From contig JAHJVE010000017.1 in the NCBI GenBank assembly GCA_018828385.1, positions 106,077 to 170,076 of the forward strand: a stretch of DNA of 64,000 bases, given 5' to 3'. Position numbers and translations under genes: made by a program. The notes below the pieces were generated by a model, which saw nothing but the letters and a program-made list of their open reading frames with translations, had not been told where the DNA came from and searched no databases. The DNA is from Gammaproteobacteria bacterium (GTDB lineage Bacteria; Pseudomonadota; Gammaproteobacteria; Burkholderiales; Rhodocyclaceae). Positions within the stretch are counted from its first letter, which is position 1; each line of letters begins with the position of its first letter. Shown in pieces: positions 1-8,593 of the stretch.

Positions 1-2029
1 CCGGCGTGCCGGCGAGGTCGCCGGACTGGCGGATGGGCGGCTGGATGCCGAGCTTGAACTGCTCGGTCATGGCGATCTCGACCTGGGTTTCCTTGCGTGT
101 CGGGCCGAGGACGCGAACCTTGGCGATGCGTCCCTTGGGGCCGACCAGATGGACTTGTTCCTCGCAGGCGAACTGGCCGGGTTGCGACAGTTCGTGCATC
201 GGCGTCAGTTGGTGGCCGGGGCCGAACAGCTTTTCGACATCGGCCTGCGACAGGTGGGCATGGTGGGCCGATATTTCGACCGGAATCGGTGCTTCTTCCG
301 GCTTGGCCGCGAGTAACAGTGCATTGCGCTCGATCGAACGCAGGGTTTCCCAGGCGACCAGACGCTCGTCGTCATTGGCGACGACGAGGATGGTGACCGG
401 TGAGTCATCGGCCGAGATGATGGCGAAATTGTCGACGCTGCCCAGATTGCGGTTCTTTTCCTCATCGAGCTTGATGCCCATGAATTCGAGGCCCTGGCAG
501 GCCAGACTGCGCACCGTTGCGCTCGTTTCGCCGACATCGCCGGTGAAGGCCAGGACGTCGATGCCGCCCATCGCCGCGACGTAGGCGCCGATGTTCTTGC
601 GTACCTGATAGCAGTAGGCCTTGTGGGCGAGCAGCGCGCGGTGGTGGCCGTCGGCGGCGGCGGCCTCGATCTCGTGGATGTCGCTCGAAATGCCGGAGAT
701 GCCCTTGAGGCCGCTTTCGCTGTTGATCAGCGTCGATAGCTGCTCGGGCGACATCTGGTGCTTTTCCATGAGGTGGATCATCACCGCCGGGTCGATGCTG
801 CCCGAGCGGCTCGGCATGATCAGGCCGTCGCTCGGTGTCATGCCCATGGTCGTGTCGATCGAGCGGCCGTGGTCGATGGCGCACAGCGAGGCGCCGATGC
901 CGAGGTGGCAAGAGACGATTTCGAGTTCGCCGAGCGGGCGTCTGAGGACTTCGGCCGACTTCAGCGAAACGTAGCGGTGCGAGGTGCCGTGGAAGCCGTA
1001 GCGACGGATGCCGTGCTGCTTGTAGAGGTCGTAGGGCAGGCCGTAGAGGTAGGCGTAGGGCGCCAGCGTCTGATGGAAGGCGGTGTCGAAAACGGCGACC
1101 TGCGGCACGTTCGGGAAGAGCTTCATGGCAACGCGGATGCCGGCCACATTGACCGGGTTGTGCAGCGGTGCGAAGACGGCTAGTTCCTCGATGTCGGCGA
1201 TCACGGCCGGGGTGATGACGACCGAACTCGAGAACTTGTTGCCGCCATGGACGACGCGATGGCCGATGGCGGTGACTTCTTCCGGGTGGAAGGTGAAGGC
1301 TTCGCCGAGCAGGGCGGTCGCGTCCCGGATCACCTTGAACAGGTCGGAAAGCTTGAACGGGGCGTGGTCGATGGACCTTTGCTGGGTGCCGACCTTGACG
1401 CTGATCCGGGTGACCTGCTGGTCGGCGTGGTCGATGATGCCGTGCACATCGGCGCCGCTCTCTTCGGTGTTGTAGATGCCGAAATGAATCTGGCTGATGC
1501 CGACGTTGAGGACGACGACCTTGCCCGGCTCGTTGGTCTGCAGAGACAGCGCATACGGATCGCGCGAGCGGACGATGGCATTGGCCTGGGCGGTGACCAG
1601 ATCGACCGACATGGCGCGGGTGCGCTCGGCGAGCAGGCGGGAGAGGTAGCCGACGGCCTTGGGGTTGCTCAGGATGTGCGTGTTGAAGACGTCCTGCGGA
1701 ATCATCAGCACGAAACAGCGGTTGCCGGCGATGACGTCGGCGACGATGCGGTCGCCGGTGAGCAGCGACATGACGCCGAAGACGTCACCGACGCCAAGCT
1801 GGGTGATGACGGCACGGGTGCCGGTGTTGTCGGTCATCGAGATCTCGGCGTGGCCGCTGATCATGACGCCGATGAAACGGCCTTCGTCGCCGGTTTCGAG
1901 GATGGCCTCGTTGCCTTCGTAGGTGGCTAGGCGGGATTTGATGACGATTTCCTCGACCTTGTCGGCCGGGAAATTTTCAAACAGGCGGACCTGTTCGAGG
2001 AAGAAGCGTTTCAGGTCGATTTCACTCAT
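1..2029 (-). CDS. CNB domain - acetate kinase - PduL phosphotransacylase fusion (3' end cut by window)
   Basis: The minus-strand frame stays open for 676 codons from an ATG at 2029 and runs off the window edge. Residues about 8-135 form a cyclic-nucleotide-binding (CRP-like) domain. Residues about 170-565 are an acetate kinase with GHRVVHGG, FDTAFH, GFHGTSH and RSGSIDP motifs. From about 582 a PduL-type phosphate acyltransferase begins, with a SAHHAHLS zinc-binding motif and LSQPGQFACEE. Together these would interconvert acetyl-CoA, acetyl phosphate and acetate in the cytoplasm on one chain, possibly gated by a nucleotide. Equivalents of the catalytic Arg91, Asp148, His180, Arg241 and Glu384 are present (R258, D315, H347, R408, E501). 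The N-terminal phosphate loop is changed: N-V-G-I-S-Q-I-H-F where N-x-G-S-S-S-x-K-F is usual. No signal peptide. Domain identities are confident; activity and ligand are not established. Confidence 0.88.
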   Translation of the reverse strand, partial: MSEIDLKRFFLEQVRLFENFPADKVEEIVIKSRLATYEGNEAILETGDEGRFIGVMISGHAEISMTDNTGTRAVITQLGVGDVFGVMSLLTGDRIVADVIAGNRCFVLMIPQDVFNTHILSNPKAVGYLSRLLAERTRAMSVDLVTAQANAIVRSRDPYALSLQTNEPGKVVVLNVGISQIHFGIYNTEESGADVHGIIDHADQQVTRISVKVGTQQRSIDHAPFKLSDLFKVIRDATALLGEAFTFHPEEVTAIGHRVVHGGNKFSSSVVITPAVIADIEELAVFAPLHNPVNVAGIRVAMKLFPNVPQVAVFDTAFHQTLAPYAYLYGLPYDLYKQHGIRRYGFHGTSHRYVSLKSAEVLRRPLGELEIVSCHLGIGASLCAIDHGRSIDTTMGMTPSDGLIMPSRSGSIDPAVMIHLMEKHQMSPEQLSTLINSESGLKGISGISSDIHEIEAAAADGHHRALLAHKAYCYQVRKNIGAYVAAMGGIDVLAFTGDVGETSATVRSLACQGLEFMGIKLDEEKNRNLGSVDNFAIISADDSPVTILVVANDDERLVAWETLRSIERNALLLAAKPEEAPIPVEISAHHAHLSQADVEKLFGPGHQLTPMHELSQPGQFACEEQVHLVGPKGRIAKVRVLGPTRKETQVEIAMTEQFKLGIQPPIRQSGDLAGTP

Positions 2030-2135
2030 GCTGTTTCTCGCTTTGATCGCGTTATTTTATGCGCCAAAGACTACCATTTTGTTGCGCTGCAGCACAGTGT
2101 GGGTTTTACGGAATGTGAGTGAGTCAGCCTCGATT

Positions 2136-5100
2136 TCAGTCCTTGCATTTCCCTTCGGCTGCCGGCCGGTTGGCAATCAGCGGGCGCAGGGCTGGCTCCA
2201 TCTCCTTCATGATCTGCACGGGCAGGGCCGAGGTGAAATCGTAGGCAGCCGCCTTCGCGCCAGGAACGAAGGCGGTGACGACACCGTAGAAACGGTCGCC
2301 GATGTAGAAGGCAAAGGTCGCGGCGCGGTTCATGACCTTGGCGCTGCGCACGCCGCCGTCGGCGCCGATGACCTTGGAACGGTGGTCGCCGGTACCGGTC
2401 TTGCCGCCCATGGCCAGCGGCTGTTCCTCGTGGTCGCGGTAGGTATCCTTGATGCGCCGGGCGGTACCGCTGTTGACGACGCGGAGCAGCGCGCGCCGGG
2501 TGACCTGGGCGACCTCGGCCGGCATGACCCGCTGGCCGGCTTCGATTTCGCGCTGCAGGCGGGTTTCGAAGGGTGTATCGGTGGCGAAGCGGAGTTCGTC
2601 GATGCGCACCGTCGGCCGGCGGATGCCGTCATTGACCACGATGCCCATGAGTTCGGCGAGGGCGGCCGGGCGGTCGGCCGAGCTGCCGATCGAGGTGGCC
2701 AGCGAGGGCACCAGATGCTCGAAGGGGTAACCCAGGCGGCGCCATTCCTCGGCAATGCGCTCGAAGGCGGCAACTTCGACGATGATGTCGATCCGTACCT
2801 GCTGGGCATGCTTGAAGCGTGTCGAAAACAGCCATTTCGAGGCGGCGCGGCGGGCTTCGATGCTGGCCGGGACGATGTCCTTGAGCGTCGCTTTCGGCTC
2901 GGCCTGCAGGTGGCGGACCAGCCACAGCTCAAGCGGATGGACGCGGGCCAGGTAACCCTGGTCGGCCAGGTCGTACTGGCGCGTGGCATGGGTGTCGAAC
3001 AAGCGGCGCAGGCTGGCCTCGCTGCCCGCCCGGTCACCCAGGCGCTGGCGCATGAAGGCGGCGAAGCCGGCGAAATCGCCCTGCGGCCGCACGCTCAGGT
3101 AGGCGGCGGCCTGCGCCGACGGCCGCGACGGCACCGAGTCGCTGAGCACTTCGAGGCGATCGGCCGGCGCCACGTCACGGTATTTGTGCCAGTAGGTGCG
3201 CAGGAAACCCAGGCCTTCGCGCTCGGCGAAGCGGTTGAGGAAGGCCTGGCGGGCCTCTTCGTCGTCCTTGTCGCGCAGGCCGCGGGCCGGGGCGTCGACG
3301 GCTTCGTAGGCGTGGTAATGGACGACGTCGTGCATGATGCGCACGAAAGCCAGATTGACCGACTGTTCGAGGGCTTCGGCGACGCTTGGCACCTTGCTGT
3401 CGTCATCGTGCTTGAAGTTGCCGAAGCGGTGGATGCCGCCGCCGGTGAAGAAGGTTTCGCCCGGGTTGGCCGAATAGCGGCGCTCCATGGCCGCTTCGAG
3501 CAGTGCTTCGAGCGTTGTTTCGGGCTTGGTGCGCAGGATGTCGATGGCCCAGTTGCTCAGGCGGTCGGCCGGGTGTTGCTTGAGCTTGGCCAGTTCTTCC
3601 GGTGACGTCTGGCTGTAGCGCTTATGCAGGTCGGCGACGACGAGCAGGTAGGACACCAGGGTGCGGAATTTGGCGCTGGAGCCGAGATCGAGCTTGGTCC
3701 CGGCGTTGATGTCGAGCGGCTGGTCGAGGTTGTCGGCCTGGATGCGCAGGACGTTGGCAGTCGGCGTGCGCTCGTAAAGGGTCAGGCTGTAATTGACCTG
3801 TTTGGGGTCGCCTCTGGCCAGAAGGCGGGATTCCCTGAGGCCAGCACAGGCCAGGAAAGCCGGGTCGGCGAGACGGTTGAGAATGCGCGTTACCGCTTGC
3901 TGGCTGGGGCCGTCGAGGGTGCTGTGCACGGTCAGGTCGTAGCGGTCGAGGGCGTAGAGGTTTTCAACGTTGAGCAGTTCGCTCAGCGTGCCGCGGATTT
4001 CGTTGACGGCCTTGCGCTTGACGAAGGAGACCTCCTCGTCCGGCCGGGCCTGGCGGGCCGGGCTGATGTGCACGAGGAGGGCGGCTTCGCGCAGGTCGGC
4101 GGGGATCAGCTGGTCGTCGGCAAGCAGGCGGATGTAGCTGTCGGTCAGCGCGTTGAGGCGCCCGGTGCTGTCGCCGAGCAGGCCGGACGGCCGGCGCTGG
4201 GCAACGAACAGGGAGAGGGCCTGCTTGAAGGCCTTGGCGCGTTGTGTCAGATCGGCCTTGGGGTCGGCCAGCAGTTGGTTGGCGCGGGTGAAATCGCGGC
4301 CGTACCAGGCCCACAGGCCATCACCGATGCCATTGACTTCGCCGTAGCCGGGAATGCCGCCGAGCGGCACCGAATTGACGAAGTCGAGGACGATGCGATG
4401 GCGGGCCGGCAGGTTTTCTTCGCCGTCCAGGTAGGCGCGTAGCGCCGCCGACATCATCTGGTGATATTTGTCCTTGACGTCGTGCGTCCGCCCGCCGGGC
4501 GAATGGCGGAATTTTTCGATCTGCGTCGCCAGTGTGCTGCCGCCGGCCCGACCGCCACCGAGGCCGACGTGGCGCATGGTTTGGGCGGCCGCTACCCAGG
4601 TCAGCCGGCCCCAGTCGATGGCGGGGTTGCGGCGCGGCGAGCCGGAATCGAGTAGCTCGCGGTTTTCGATGAAGAGCAGCGCTTCGACCAGCACCGGCGG
4701 AATGGCCTCGAAGCTGGCGTATTGCTGGCGCGGATACTGGCTATCGTAAAGGGCTTCGTCGTGGTGGTCGAGGATGGTCAGGCCGGCCCGGGATTTCTCG
4801 CGGTAAATGGGGAAATGGCCGCGTCCGACAATGGCGCGGAAGCCCTGTGACTGGCGGGCCTGGGCGGTGACGGTGAAACCGGCAGTGGCCAGGCGGGGCA
4901 GGAAACTGTTGATTCGGGCATAACCAAGGCGTTGCTCGTAGGGGCCGGCGCCGGGTAGCCAGATGTCCTTGTCGGCGCCCGGCTCGACCGTCCACGTCGA
5001 TGTCTTGGCCCGTTTGGCGAAGAGGCTCGCCTGCAGGAAGGATTCCTCCATCTCGACCCAGGCTACGCCGGCCAGGATGGTGCAGATAATGCCGAGGCCA

Positions 5101-5174
5101 AGCAGCAGATGGAATTTCCAGCGCTTTGGCCGGGCCTGGAGGAGATAAGCTTGGTGCGGATCTAAGCGGGGCAT
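2136..5174 (-). CDS. Class A penicillin-binding protein-like transglycosylase/transpeptidase
   Basis: This 1012-residue protein has one N-terminal membrane anchor (about 22-40) and a periplasmic body. A glycosyltransferase family 51 domain lies at about 155-300, with the catalytic-type Glu in IENRE (E170) and GGSTLATQ at 211-218. A penicillin-binding transpeptidase domain follows with S-S-A-K at 499-502, an SVN motif and a GGKTGTG motif near the C-terminus. It should polymerise and cross-link peptidoglycan. It differs from PBP1a/1b in its long inter-domain insertions and in lacking the usual EDxxFxxHxG form of the first motif. It is read alone, away from the neighbouring genes. No clear ribosome binding site precedes the ATG. 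Confidence 0.82.
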   Translation of the reverse strand: MPRLDPHQAYLLQARPKRWKFHLLLGLGIICTILAGVAWVEMEESFLQASLFAKRAKTSTWTVEPGADKDIWLPGAGPYEQRLGYARINSFLPRLATAGFTVTAQARQSQGFRAIVGRGHFPIYREKSRAGLTILDHHDEALYDSQYPRQQYASFEAIPPVLVEALLFIENRELLDSGSPRRNPAIDWGRLTWVAAAQTMRHVGLGGGRAGGSTLATQIEKFRHSPGGRTHDVKDKYHQMMSAALRAYLDGEENLPARHRIVLDFVNSVPLGGIPGYGEVNGIGDGLWAWYGRDFTRANQLLADPKADLTQRAKAFKQALSLFVAQRRPSGLLGDSTGRLNALTDSYIRLLADDQLIPADLREAALLVHISPARQARPDEEVSFVKRKAVNEIRGTLSELLNVENLYALDRYDLTVHSTLDGPSQQAVTRILNRLADPAFLACAGLRESRLLARGDPKQVNYSLTLYERTPTANVLRIQADNLDQPLDINAGTKLDLGSSAKFRTLVSYLLVVADLHKRYSQTSPEELAKLKQHPADRLSNWAIDILRTKPETTLEALLEAAMERRYSANPGETFFTGGGIHRFGNFKHDDDSKVPSVAEALEQSVNLAFVRIMHDVVHYHAYEAVDAPARGLRDKDDEEARQAFLNRFAEREGLGFLRTYWHKYRDVAPADRLEVLSDSVPSRPSAQAAAYLSVRPQGDFAGFAAFMRQRLGDRAGSEASLRRLFDTHATRQYDLADQGYLARVHPLELWLVRHLQAEPKATLKDIVPASIEARRAASKWLFSTRFKHAQQVRIDIIVEVAAFERIAEEWRRLGYPFEHLVPSLATSIGSSADRPAALAELMGIVVNDGIRRPTVRIDELRFATDTPFETRLQREIEAGQRVMPAEVAQVTRRALLRVVNSGTARRIKDTYRDHEEQPLAMGGKTGTGDHRSKVIGADGGVRSAKVMNRAATFAFYIGDRFYGVVTAFVPGAKAAAYDFTSALPVQIMKEMEPALRPLIANRPAAEGKCKD

Positions 5175-5410
5175 GAGTCTGGGGGGCGGAGCTTTATGGG
5201 TCTGTCAGGCGAAAACCCTGTCCGGTACAGTGTTTTTATCACCGGAGGGGCAGTGCCATCGTAACCCGTTTGGGTGATCGTGCAAGCAGTGTGTCACGGT
5301 AAATCGCCAGCTATTTTGCAATGCTTCGCGCATTTTTGTCGCCAGGGGCGGGCGCTCGGGGTTACGGCCATTCCGATTGGCCTCCGGGTAGTAAAACGAG
5401 GGGAAAAGAC

Positions 5411-5450
5411 ATTTCAATTTTGGCTGTTTTTTCCGGTTGACCGTAGCAAT
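5411..5450 (+). repeat. Dispersed 40-base motif, intergenic copy
   Basis: Near-consensus copy: an ATTTC...TTTTGGC block, a T run, then the core TTCCGGTTGACCGTAGCAAT. It lies between the PBP gene and hipB. It contains the short imperfect dyad CGGT-TG-ACCG. Confidence 0.85.
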
Positions 5451-5500
5451 CAGGCTTTTTGTGGAAAGTCGGCGGGGTGGATGTTTAATTTATTTAATTT

Positions 5501-5646
5501 TGCGCGCAGAATGGTGCGCATAGACTATTGTTTATATTATTGTGCGCAATATAGTGCGCGTAGTGTATTTGTTGTTTTGTAATATTTAGCGTCGAAATAT
5601 GCGCGTTATTTTCCTATATTGATACAACGCGCGTATTTGTGCGCTC
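5501..5646. promoter_or_regulatory. hipBA promoter region with repeated TGCGC operator-like words
   Basis: TGCGC words occur at about 5501, 5515, 5543, 5555, 5600 and 5642 (the last within TGTGCGC), with a related ACGCGCGT at about 5627, in an otherwise AT-rich stretch. Two pairs are spaced 12-14 bases apart, close to one helical turn. Antitoxins of the HipB type bind repeated operators upstream of their own operon, so autoregulation here is the natural reading. It is inferred from position and repetition only. Confidence 0.55.
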
Positions 5647-5660
5647 TATGGAGACTTGAT

Positions 5661-5978
5661 ATGCAGACCAGTCATACGCTAGCTGAACTCGAAGCGGTCT
5701 TGGGCGAGCAGGTCAAAAAGCTTCGGCTGAGCCGAAATATCGACCAGACCCTGCTCGCCGAGCGGGCCGGGATCAGCCGGCGGGCGCTGCAGAACCTCGA
5801 GGCGGGGACGGGTTCCAGTGTCGCCAGCCTGCTCTCCGTAGTCAGGGCACTTGGGCGGGAAGACTGGCTAAGCCTCCTCGCGCCGACCACCACCATCAAT
5901 CCCCTGACGATGGTTCGCGCCCGCCGCGAACGGCAGCGAGCGACCTCCGTTCGACCCAAGTCGCCGCCGGAAAATTAA
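5661..5978 (+). CDS. hipB: HipB-like XRE antitoxin
   Basis: This 105-residue protein has a helix-turn-helix of the Cro/XRE family at about 15-70 (QTLLAERAGISRRALQNLE) and a basic C-terminal tail. The ATG at 5661 is preceded by GGAG. The stop lies four bases before hipA, so the two are co-expressed. It should neutralise the HipA kinase and repress the operon through the repeated TGCGC sites just upstream. An earlier in-frame start at 5619 would add 14 residues but lacks a ribosome binding site. Confidence 0.85.
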   Translation: MQTSHTLAELEAVLGEQVKKLRLSRNIDQTLLAERAGISRRALQNLEAGTGSSVASLLSVVRALGREDWLSLLAPTTTINPLTMVRARRERQRATSVRPKSPPEN

Positions 5979-5982
5979 CGCC

Positions 5983-7305
5983 ATGGCCACCCCTCCCAAG
6001 CCCCGTCGACCCCGCGCCGCGCCGTACAAACACGTCGACCGCGTCGAAGTTCATCTCTGGGGCCAGTTGATGGGCGCCGTCGCCCTCGATCCGGCCTATG
6101 GTTTCTACGCCTTTGCCTACGCGCCGAGCTTCATCGCCAAAGGGATCGAACCCTCGCCCCTGCGTATGCCGCTGCGCGAAGAGCCCTACATCTTTACCGA
6201 CTTGCCGCGCGAAACCTATAAGGGCTTGCCCGCGCTGCTCAGCGATGCGCTCCCGGACGACTTCGGCAACGCCCTGATCAACAAATACATGGCCGACCGC
6301 GGTATTCCGGCTAATCAGGTATCCGAAATCGACCGGCTGGCCTACATGGGCAACCGCGCGATGGGGGCCATGGTTTTCAAGCCGGGCCGTGGGCCCATCC
6401 GCCAGAAACCGACGCCCATCGAACTGAGCGACCTGGTCAGCGAAGCGCGCAAGGCCGTCGCCGGGACGATAGAAGACGACGAGCAGACCGATGCCGCCCT
6501 GCGCAGCATCATCGACGTCGGCACCTCGGCCGGCGGCGCGCGTGCCAAGGCCGTCATCGCCTGGAACCGGACGACCAACGAAGTGCGCTCCGGGCAGTTC
6601 GAAGCGGGCGATGGCTTCGAACACTGGCTGCTCAAGTTCGACGGCATCGGCAAAGACCTCGAACTCGGCGCCTCGGGTGGTTACGGCCGCATCGAGCAGG
6701 CGTACTACCTGATGGCCAGGGCGGCCGGCATCGAGATGATGGAATGCCGGCTGCTCGAAGAAAACGGCCGCGCCCACTTCATGACGCGCCGCTTCGACCG
6801 CGAAGACGGCGCCGTCCGCCACCACATGCAAACCCTGTGCGCCATGGACCACCTGGATTACAAGAGAAAGGGCACCAACGCCTACTCACAACTGTTCCTG
6901 GTCATGGACAAACTCGGGCTGCCCTACGAGCAAAAGGAAGAAGCCTTCCGGCGCATGGTCTTCAACGTCATGGCGCGCAACTGCGACGACCACACCAAGA
7001 ACATCTCGTTCCGGCTAAAGGCCAACGAAACCTGGGCCCTGTCCCCGGCCTACGACATCACCTTCGCCCACAACCCGGCCGGGGAATGGACCAACCAGCA
7101 CCTCATGTCGGTCAACGGAAAGTTCAAGAACTTCAGCGAAGCCGACCTGCTGGCCGAAGCCGACCGTTTCAAGATCGGCACGGCGCCCCGGGTGATCAGA
7201 AAGGTCAGGGAGGCCATCAAAAACTGGCCCGAGTTTGCGCGGGAAACCGGGGTGCCTGAGGCGGAGATTGGGAATATTGGAGGGCAGCATTTGCTGCTCT
7301 TCTAA
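5983..7305 (+). CDS. hipA: HipA-family serine/threonine kinase toxin
   Basis: This 440-residue protein has the HipA N-terminal subdomain followed by the kinase core. Visible motifs are HWLLKFDG, MTRRFDRE, the catalytic loop NCDDHTKN (N333, D335, H337, N340) and LSPAYD with the metal-binding Asp at 358. All key kinase positions look intact, so it is probably active. HipA of E. coli phosphorylates glutamyl-tRNA synthetase and induces persistence; the target here is unknown. It follows hipB by four bases. The N-terminus has a basic Pro/Arg-rich extension of about 17 residues. Confidence 0.9.
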   Translation: MATPPKPRRPRAAPYKHVDRVEVHLWGQLMGAVALDPAYGFYAFAYAPSFIAKGIEPSPLRMPLREEPYIFTDLPRETYKGLPALLSDALPDDFGNALINKYMADRGIPANQVSEIDRLAYMGNRAMGAMVFKPGRGPIRQKPTPIELSDLVSEARKAVAGTIEDDEQTDAALRSIIDVGTSAGGARAKAVIAWNRTTNEVRSGQFEAGDGFEHWLLKFDGIGKDLELGASGGYGRIEQAYYLMARAAGIEMMECRLLEENGRAHFMTRRFDREDGAVRHHMQTLCAMDHLDYKRKGTNAYSQLFLVMDKLGLPYEQKEEAFRRMVFNVMARNCDDHTKNISFRLKANETWALSPAYDITFAHNPAGEWTNQHLMSVNGKFKNFSEADLLAEADRFKIGTAPRVIRKVREAIKNWPEFARETGVPEAEIGNIGGQHLLLF

Positions 7306-7633
7306 GGTCGTCAAAACGAGGTGAGTGGACCTGTCCGCCTCTTGTGCTTGAAGATTGGAATTCTTAGCGGGTTTGTGAGTGGTCAGGCTTCGCGGGCTAC
7401 ATGCAAATCTGGCGGCTTTGATGCGTACGTCTGGTATGAAGCGCAACTGTAAACTGTGTCGAATAAATTTACAGTATCAAATAAGAATGATCTAGTGCAA
7501 GCATATATATTCAATATCATGTTGATTGCATGTAATAAAATATATGAGGCTTATTTTTTGCTTATGAGTTACAACTTCTTCGTAATGGGCTGCATTGATC
7601 TCGAGCTATCTTGATATAAGAGGGGTAATACTC
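7306..7633. other. AT-rich intergenic region upstream of PEP-CTERM gene
   Basis: This 328-base spacer becomes strongly AT-rich from about 7450 (for example GCATATATATTC near 7500). It probably holds the promoter of the gene starting at 7634. I see no gene, hairpin terminator or copy of the dispersed motif in it. Confidence 0.55.
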
Positions 7634-8491
7634 ATGAAAACACTAAAGCAACATCTTTTCAGTCTGGCATTATTGGCCATGCTGGTGCCTGGGCTGGCCA
7701 GCGCTGCAACCGTATCCGTCGTTGGAAGCCGTGGCGAACTATCCACTATTTCATCTGCATTCAGTTCGTATGGAGACACCGTTACGCAATATGGCGATTG
7801 GGCCTCATTGAGTACCAGTCAGCTGAACTCGATTTTTTCCTCCGACGTAGTTTGGGAGGGTGATATTTTCAATCCCTTGTCACCCGACGTTCAAGCGCGG
7901 ATGATCGGATATGTTCAAGGTAACGGCGGTCTGTTTCTCACGGCAGAGCGTCCTTGTTGCGACCTTCACAACGATAGCCTGCAAGTCGTCGGGCGTACCT
8001 TGACTGGTGACAATGGTCTTCTTGTTGGAAATCTCGGGTTTGATCTCTACAACCATGTTTTTTCCTCTAGCCCAACCACGATCCTCACCTCGCCCAATGA
8101 CATTCGCGGTCAAGCTGCACTGCACAATGGCCCCGGACGTGTTCAGCCAACAGATGGCATTTCTAGCGATGCCTGTTTCATTATTTCTGAAGGCACTACT
8201 TGTACCGCTGCTGCGTGGGGTCCGGATGCGCTAGTTGATCCATTTGGGCGCCTAGTGATCTACGGAGATATTAATAGTCAGCCGTCGCTGGTGGGTGAAT
8301 ATAGCGGAGAACAGTTTGAAAACATTCGCCAATTCCTTCTCGCAGGATTTACTGGTGGCAATGACGTTTGTATAAACAACCCAAATTTGCCGGGGTGCAC
8401 AGGTAACAATGTTCCAGAACCCGGTACCTTGATCTTGACCGCTCTGGGGTTCGTCGCTCTAGCGCGTCGCCGTACTAAGAGTCAGGATTAG
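7634..8491 (+). CDS. PEP-CTERM sorting-signal exported protein, function unknown
   Basis: This 285-residue protein begins with a signal peptide ending in GLASA. It ends with the PEP-CTERM cassette: NVPEPGT, a short hydrophobic segment, then the basic tail ARRRTKSQD. Such tails are recognised by exosortase (EpsH/XrtA family), which moves proteins to the cell surface or matrix. The body is Ser/Gly/Asn-rich and I do not recognise a catalytic domain. Base composition is lower in GC than the flanks. AAGAGGGG precedes the chosen ATG. No exosortase gene lies in the window. A terminator follows directly. Confidence 0.82.
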   Translation: MKTLKQHLFSLALLAMLVPGLASAATVSVVGSRGELSTISSAFSSYGDTVTQYGDWASLSTSQLNSIFSSDVVWEGDIFNPLSPDVQARMIGYVQGNGGLFLTAERPCCDLHNDSLQVVGRTLTGDNGLLVGNLGFDLYNHVFSSSPTTILTSPNDIRGQAALHNGPGRVQPTDGISSDACFIISEGTTCTAAAWGPDALVDPFGRLVIYGDINSQPSLVGEYSGEQFENIRQFLLAGFTGGNDVCINNPNLPGCTGNNVPEPGTLILTALGFVALARRRTKSQD

Positions 8492-8520
8492 TCAAACAGC
8501 AGATTCGGATAGCAGTTGGA

Positions 8521-8546
8521 AAACCGGGGTAACCCGGTTTTTTTTG
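8521..8546 (+). terminator. Rho-independent terminator after PEP-CTERM gene
   Basis: The inverted repeat AACCGGG/CCCGGTT with a short GTAA loop is followed by a run of eight T. It lies 30 bases after the stop codon of the PEP-CTERM gene. Confidence 0.9.
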
Positions 8547-8593
8547 GGGTGCCGCTGGCGCCACAGATTTGCGTGAGCCAATCAAATCTATGG

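Larger units (their letters stand above)
5175..5660. other. Intergenic region between PBP gene and hipB
   Basis: This 486-base spacer lies between divergently read genes. It holds one intact copy of the 40-base dispersed motif (5411-5450) and, from about 5480 to 5660, an AT-rich stretch with repeated TGCGC words. I see no convincing gene in it. Confidence 0.7.

Noticed and set aside
1923..3605. Plus-strand open frame of 560 codons overlapping the ends of the AckA fusion and PBP genes
   Set aside because: It is antisense to the PBP transpeptidase domain and has no recognisable domain or start signal.
5411..5450. Dispersed motif considered as a transcription terminator or REP element
   Set aside because: The only symmetry is CGGT-TG-ACCG, too short for a stable hairpin. 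The T run precedes rather than follows it, and copies inside genes would stop transcription.
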